From Deltaproteobacteria bacterium UBA2385 (GTDB taxonomy: Bacteria > Myxococcota_A > UBA796 > UBA2385), in contig DDSR01000167.1 of NCBI GenBank assembly GCA_002343455.1, positions 1 through 9,464 on the forward strand: a DNA stretch of 9,464 nt, read 5' to 3'. This document shows, one piece after another, positions 6,480 to 9,464 of this stretch (position 1 is its first letter; each line of letters begins with the position of its first letter). The notes under the pieces are model-generated. The model was not told where the DNA came from and searched no databases. It saw only the letters and a program-made list of their open reading frames with translations. The translations under genes and the position numbers were made by a program.

Positions 6480-6512
6480 ATGTTGTCTACACCAACATCC
6501 GTGCATGGTCAA
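6480..6512 (-). promoter_or_regulatory. Promoter and overlapping operator of the XRE operon
   Basis: Read on the minus strand, TTGACC (6512-6507) and TAGACA (6489-6484) are separated by exactly 17 nt, as in a sigma-70 type promoter; the -10 matches consensus at only 3 of 6. Transcription would begin at or next to the ATG at 6476. A palindrome, ATGTTG-N7-CAACAT (6480-6498), covers the -10 and fits the size of an XRE operator, so a bound repressor would block RNA polymerase. Self-repression is an inference from this overlap. Confidence 0.6.
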
Positions 6513-6529
6513 GGTGGAGCAGGGGTCGT

Positions 6530-6605
6530 GATGCCGGAATCGCGCGGCATCGGTAGGGTGATTTCGGAATATTCCATGGAATCATGCGGACTATTCCGGC
6601 ATCGG
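6530..6605. repeat. GGAAT/ATTCC palindrome cluster
   Basis: An 11-bp perfect inverted repeat, GATGCCGGAAT (6530-6540) and ATTCCGGCATC (6593-6603), encloses two overlapping perfect palindromes, GGAATATTCC (6566-6575) and ATTCCATGGAAT (6571-6582). GGAAT occurs five times counting both strands. CGGCATCGG is also directly repeated at 6545-6553 and 6597-6605. The cluster lies upstream of the XRE promoter and is suited to cooperative protein binding, as an operator, attachment site or origin. Which one cannot be told from sequence. Confidence 0.6.
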
Positions 6606-6753
6606 CAAGGTCGGCGGCTGGCCGAGGGGGGCCCGCGAGCCCCATCGGGGGGCTGGCAGACCTGGCAGACCTGGCAGACCTTGGCAGACCTCGGACATTA
6701 CAGGTCTGCCACGAATAGCTTAGCTGCTACCTTCGCTTGTAGCCGATGGCAGA

Positions 6754-6765
6754 CCTCGCGCGAGG
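6754..6765. repeat. 12-bp palindrome CCTCGCGCGAGG
   Basis: A perfect palindrome that begins inside the TGGCAGACC copy at 6747-6755. It may be a protein-binding site or simply part of the array's structure. Confidence 0.5.
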
Positions 6766-6870
6766 CTGGCCGCCCCCCTTCGTGATCCGGCGTTTTTAAT
6801 TTCGAGGGTCCGGCTCCTTCTCCACCACTCTCCCGACCCCGACCACCGGCCGGACTCCTCCAAGAAAGTG

Positions 6871-6884
6871 TACGCGCGCGCGTA
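6871..6884. repeat. 14-bp alternating palindrome TACGCGCGCGCGTA
   Basis: A perfect palindrome of strictly alternating purine and pyrimidine, a sequence type able to form Z-DNA or a cruciform under supercoiling. It lies between the two halves of the repeat array. Confidence 0.6.
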
Positions 6885-7004
6885 TGGCGGCGGGGGCGAG
6901 GTCTGCCAGGTCTGCCATCGGCTCTGGAAGCTCGATGGCAGGCCGATCCTCGGATGGCAGACCTGCCAGATCGTGAGGTCTGCCAAGGTCTGCCAGGTCT
7001 GCCA

Positions 7005-7269
7005 TCGCGGCCTCGGCCGGAGGGGCACCCCGGAGTGCTCGCACCAGGCGTCCAGGCCCGTTACCATGCCCTCCCGCTCCGACCGCGACGAGGGCCATGC
7101 CTGCGTGCTTCCAGAGAACCAGAACGACACCATCGACCCGCGTGTGCTCGCCAACGCGCGCCCTGGGCAGCGGGCTGGCCTTGGCCACTCGCAGCGGAGG
7201 CTCAGGCAGGGGAGACGGCCTGTTCATGCCCGGATCCATGAGAACTTGCTGAAGGGATGAGAGCGCGAC
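7005..7269. other. Leader region of the hsd operon, no gene recognised
   Basis: These 265 bp separate the repeat array from hsdM. Short open frames exist on both strands, but none has a good ribosome site or recognisable domain. The hsdM promoter should lie here or within the array. I find no clear -35/-10 pair, and no strong Shine-Dalgarno either: GAGAG sits 6 nt before the hsdM ATG. Confidence 0.4.
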
Positions 7270-8838
7270 ATGGCCCCTACGACACGAGACACCCAACGCG
7301 CCGAACTGCACAAGACCATCTGGCGCATCGCGAACGACCTGCGGGGGTCCGTAGACGGCTGGGACTTCAAGTCCTACGTGCTCGGGACGCTGTTCTACCG
7401 CTTCATCTCGGAGAACCTGACCGCGTACATCAACGACCAGGAGCGAGCCGCGGGGCACCGCGACTTCGACTACAGCAAGCTCACTGACGCCGAGGCCGAG
7501 TTCGGGCGCAAGGAGACTGTTGCGGAGAAGGGCTTCTACATCCTGCCGTCGGAGCTGTTCGTCAACGTCCGCAAGCGCGCGGCGAAGGACGAGAACCTCA
7601 ACATGACCCTGGAGCGGGTGTTCGCGAACATCGAGGGGTCGGCCGCCGGCACGGAGAGCGAGGACGACCTCAAGGGGCTGTTCGACGACCTCGACGTGAA
7701 CAGCCAGAAGTTGGGCCCGACGGTCGCCAAGCGCAACGAGAAGCTCTTGAAGCTGCTCGACGCCATCGGCGACCTCAACCTCGGGGACTTCGCCGACAAC
7801 AGCATCGACGCCTTCGGCGACGCCTACGAGTACCTGATGGCGATGTATGCCTCCAGCGCGGGCAAGTCTGGCGGCGAGTACTACACGCCGCAGGAGGTGA
7901 GCGAACTGCTCGCCCGCATCACGGTGGTCGGCAAGACGGAGGTGAACAAGGTCTACGACCCGGCGTGCGGCTCGGGCTCCCTCCTGCTGAAGTTCGCGAA
8001 GGTGCTCGGCAAGGAGAACGTCCGCCAGGGCTTCTACGGGCAGGAGATCAACCTCACTACCTACAACCTCGCCCGCATCAACATGTTCCTCCACGACGTG
8101 AACTTCGAGAAGTTCAACCTCGCGCATGGGGACGTGCTGATCGACCCCCAGCACTGGGACGACGAGCCCTTCGAGGCCATCGTCAGCAACCCGCCGTACT
8201 CGATCAACTGGGAGGGTGACGCCAACGCCACCCTGATCAACGACCCCCGGTTTGCCCCGGCCGGCGTGCTGGCCCCGAAGTCGAAGGCCGATCTGGCCTT
8301 CACGATGCACATGCTCTCGTGGCTCGCGGTGAACGGCACGGCCGCCATCGTCGAGTTCCCGGGAGTGCTCTACAGGGGGGGCGCCGAGCAAAAGATCCGC
8401 AAGTACCTGCTGGACAACAACTACTTGGACGCCGTGATCCAGCTTCCGCCCGACCTGTTCTTCGGCACCACCATCGCGACCTGCGTGATCGTGCTCAAGA
8501 AGTCGAAGAAGGACAACTCGGTGCTCTTCATCGACGCCTCGGCCGAGTTCACCCGCGTGGGCAACAAGAACCAGCTCACGCCGCCCCACCAGAAGAAGGT
8601 GCTGGCCGCCTACGTTGCCAGGGCCGACGCTCCGCATTTCGCCCGGCTCGTGCCCCACCAGGTCATCGCCGACAACGGGTACAACATCGCCGTGACCTCC
8701 TACGTCGAGCAGGAGGACACCAGCGTGGCGATCCACATCCAGTCGCTCAACGCCGAGATCGCGCGCATCGTGGGACGGCAGTCGGCCCTACGCGCGGAGA
8801 TCGACGCCATCGTCGCGGACCTGGAAGGTGCGGCGTGA
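7270..8838 (+). CDS. hsdM: Type I restriction-modification methyltransferase subunit HsdM
   Basis: The adenine-N6 DNA methyltransferase subunit of a type I restriction-modification system. With HsdS it methylates the target site; with HsdR it also supports cleavage. It is 522 aa, close to the family norm of about 500-530. The N-terminal HsdM domain covers about residues 10-155. GGEYYTPQEV (201-210) leads into the catalytic domain, with S-adenosylmethionine motif I DPACGSGS at 230-237 and catalytic motif IV NPPY at 308-311. A C-terminal helical stretch (about 488-520) probably contacts HsdS. KTIWRIANDLRG and DFKSYVLGTLFYRFISENL resemble the EcoR124/EcoprrI (type IC) group. No disruption is seen. 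The stop TGA overlaps the hsdS GTG start, so the two are made together. Confidence 0.97.
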   Translation: MAPTTRDTQRAELHKTIWRIANDLRGSVDGWDFKSYVLGTLFYRFISENLTAYINDQERAAGHRDFDYSKLTDAEAEFGRKETVAEKGFYILPSELFVNVRKRAAKDENLNMTLERVFANIEGSAAGTESEDDLKGLFDDLDVNSQKLGPTVAKRNEKLLKLLDAIGDLNLGDFADNSIDAFGDAYEYLMAMYASSAGKSGGEYYTPQEVSELLARITVVGKTEVNKVYDPACGSGSLLLKFAKVLGKENVRQGFYGQEINLTTYNLARINMFLHDVNFEKFNLAHGDVLIDPQHWDDEPFEAIVSNPPYSINWEGDANATLINDPRFAPAGVLAPKSKADLAFTMHMLSWLAVNGTAAIVEFPGVLYRGGAEQKIRKYLLDNNYLDAVIQLPPDLFFGTTIATCVIVLKKSKKDNSVLFIDASAEFTRVGNKNQLTPPHQKKVLAAYVARADAPHFARLVPHQVIADNGYNIAVTSYVEQEDTSVAIHIQSLNAEIARIVGRQSALRAEIDAIVADLEGAA

Positions 8839-9464
8839 GCCGCCTCGCAGACCTCATCGCCCGCCACTGTCCGAACGGGGTGCCGCACAAGGCGCTCGGC
8901 GAGATCGGCGTGTTCTCCCGCGGTCGCCGGTTCACCAAGGAGGACGTGGTCGACGAGGGGCTCCCGAGCATCCACTATGGCGAGATCTACACGAGGTACG
9001 GCACCTGGGCGCACTCGGCCGTCGCCCACGTGCGGCGGGAGCTTCGCGACCAACTGCGATTCGCGAAAAGCGGCGACGTCGTCGTCGCCGGCGTCGGAGA
9101 AACCGTCGAGGACGTGGGCAAGGCCGTCGCCTGGCTAGGGACCGAGGACGTCGCCTTCCACGACGACTGCTTCGCGTTCCGCCACGAGCAGGACGCGAAA
9201 TACATAGCCTACTCGATGCAGGCTTCCGCCTTCCACGCCCAGAAGAACAAGTACGTCGCGCGGGCGAAGGTGAAGCGGCTCTCCGGGGAGAGCTTGGCGA
9301 AGATCCGAATTCCCGTCCCGCCGCTGCCGGTGCAGCAAGAGATCTCGCGGGTGCTGGACCGGTTCGCTGAGCTGGAGGCCCAGCTGAAGGCCGAGCTTGA
9401 GGCGGAGTTGGAGGCTCGCCGCAGGCAGTATGCATATTATCGGGATTCAATGCTGACTTTCACC
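8835..9464 (+). CDS. hsdS: Type I restriction-modification specificity subunit HsdS (partial, 3' end outside window)
   Basis: The DNA-recognition subunit, which sets the target sequence of the type I enzyme. The first 210 codons are present and open at the right edge; the family norm is about 400. GTG 8835 overlaps the hsdM stop as GTGA. Residues about 18-160 form the first target-recognition domain; its typical end is visible as KVKRLSGESLAKIRIPVPPLPVQQEI (residues 145-170, partly quoted in family consensus terms). The central conserved helix follows (about 165-205), with RVLDRF, four-residue repeats of type xAEL, and RRRQYAYYRDSMLTF at its end. The recognition sequence cannot be read from the protein. 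hsdR and the second recognition domain must lie to the right if the system is complete. Confidence 0.95.
   Translation, partial: MSRLADLIARHCPNGVPHKALGEIGVFSRGRRFTKEDVVDEGLPSIHYGEIYTRYGTWAHSAVAHVRRELRDQLRFAKSGDVVVAGVGETVEDVGKAVAWLGTEDVAFHDDCFAFRHEQDAKYIAYSMQASAFHAQKNKYVARAKVKRLSGESLAKIRIPVPPLPVQQEISRVLDRFAELEAQLKAELEAELEARRRQYAYYRDSMLTFT
9375..9410 (+). repeat. In-frame 12-bp repeats encoding EAQL-KAEL-EAEL in HsdS
   Basis: Three successive four-residue units in the central helix, preceded by a partial unit (AEL at 9366-9374) and followed by EARR. The position matches the TAEL repeats of EcoR124-type HsdS, whose copy number sets the spacer length of the recognised DNA. The DNA units have diverged from each other, so rapid slippage is less likely than in EcoR124. 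Confidence 0.7.

Larger units (their letters stand above)
6654..7004. repeat. Mirrored array of the 9-bp unit TGGCAGACC
   Basis: Exact plus-strand copies start at 6654, 6663, 6672, 6682, 6747 and 6955, and a one-mismatch copy at 6936. Exact complement copies (GGTCTGCCA) start at 6703, 6900, 6909, 6977, 6987 and 6996. Adjacent copies are spaced 9 or 10 bp. The outer clusters form a perfect 30-bp inverted repeat (6663-6692 with 6975-7004), including the same extra base between two units. Two similar hairpins exist: 6682-6690 with 6703-6711 (12-nt loop), and 6955-6963 with 6977-6985 (13-nt loop). A third pairing is 6747-6759 with 6896-6908. The array has no CRISPR-like spacers. It lies between two divergent operons and ends 265 bp before hsdM. 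Its function is unknown. Confidence 0.85.

Noticed and set aside
5857..6531. 224-codon plus-strand Ser-rich frame
   Set aside because: Antisense to the acidic protein and XRE genes; the serine runs are the complement of Asp/Glu codons.
6654..7004. CRISPR array
   Set aside because: Units are only 9 bp, adjacent or irregularly spaced, in both orientations and without unique spacers; no cas gene nearby.
6654..7004. Plasmid iterons
   Set aside because: Iterons are usually longer direct repeats with about 20-22-bp period beside a rep gene. Here the units are 9 bp, inverted, and no replication initiator is seen; kept only as one hypothesis.
6796..7227. A 143-aa minus-strand gene starting at ATG 7227, in the intergenic region
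   Set aside because: Poor ribosome site, translates the 9-bp repeats as ADLADL-type text, and has no recognisable domain.
6868..7260. 130-aa plus-strand protein with CQVCH motifs that look like zinc-binding or haem-binding sites
   Set aside because: The motifs are just translations of tandem GGTCTGCCA copies; the start is a GTG with weak context.
6796..8736. 646-codon minus-strand open frame
   Set aside because: Mostly antisense to hsdM; its sequence is low-complexity Val/Leu/His-rich shadow protein.
1..9464. tRNA, rRNA or riboswitch
   Set aside because: No cloverleaf, rRNA-like or known riboswitch pattern was noticed on reading both strands; a covariance-model search was not possible.

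Overview
The window comes from a very GC-rich bacterium with Shine-Dalgarno initiation, some GTG starts and tightly overlapping genes. Nothing in it fixes the lineage: a myxobacterium-like or other high-GC proteobacterium is a guess, not a result. It reads as accessory, mobile-element DNA. There is a large serine recombinase with its own small-gene operon, an intact IS66-family insertion, and a type I restriction-modification operon, and no housekeeping gene.

Left block, minus strand, 6512 down to 1. An operon starts from a promoter/operator just upstream of an XRE-type regulator (148 aa). It continues with an extremely acidic 118-aa protein, then a 310-aa protein with a C-terminal helix-turn-helix that is now split in two, then a 161-aa unknown, and ends with a large serine recombinase that runs off the left edge. 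Several start and stop codons overlap, so the genes were probably translated together. The C-terminal half of the acidic protein and the N-terminal 70 residues of the split protein are recognisably the same small domain.

Middle, 2767-5415. A complete 2,649-bp IS66-family element carries tnpA, tnpB and tnpC, 27-bp imperfect terminal inverted repeats and a perfect 8-bp target duplication. It lies inside the 310-aa gene in the same orientation. Removing the element and one duplication copy restores the reading frame exactly. The insertion separates the recombinase from the operon promoter.

Between the blocks, 6513-7269. This 757-bp gap has no convincing gene but much structure. It holds a cluster of GGAAT/ATTCC palindromes (6530-6605), then at least twelve exact copies of a 9-bp unit, TGGCAGACC, in both orientations (6654-7004). 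These form a perfect 30-bp inverted repeat and two short hairpins in a mirror-image layout. A 14-bp alternating CG palindrome (6871-6884) lies inside.

Right block, plus strand, 7270-9464. hsdM (complete) and hsdS (first 210 codons, then the window ends) overlap by GTGA. Their motifs are those of a type I methyltransferase and its specificity subunit. hsdR is not in the window. The specificity subunit has a run of four-residue repeats in its central helix, the place where repeat number sets DNA spacer length in the EcoR124 family.

The most novel items are the 9-bp mirrored repeat array, the two-gene domain duplication with the Asp/Glu-rich tail, and the apparently leaderless, self-operator-controlled regulator gene. 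The restriction system and the IS belong to known families.
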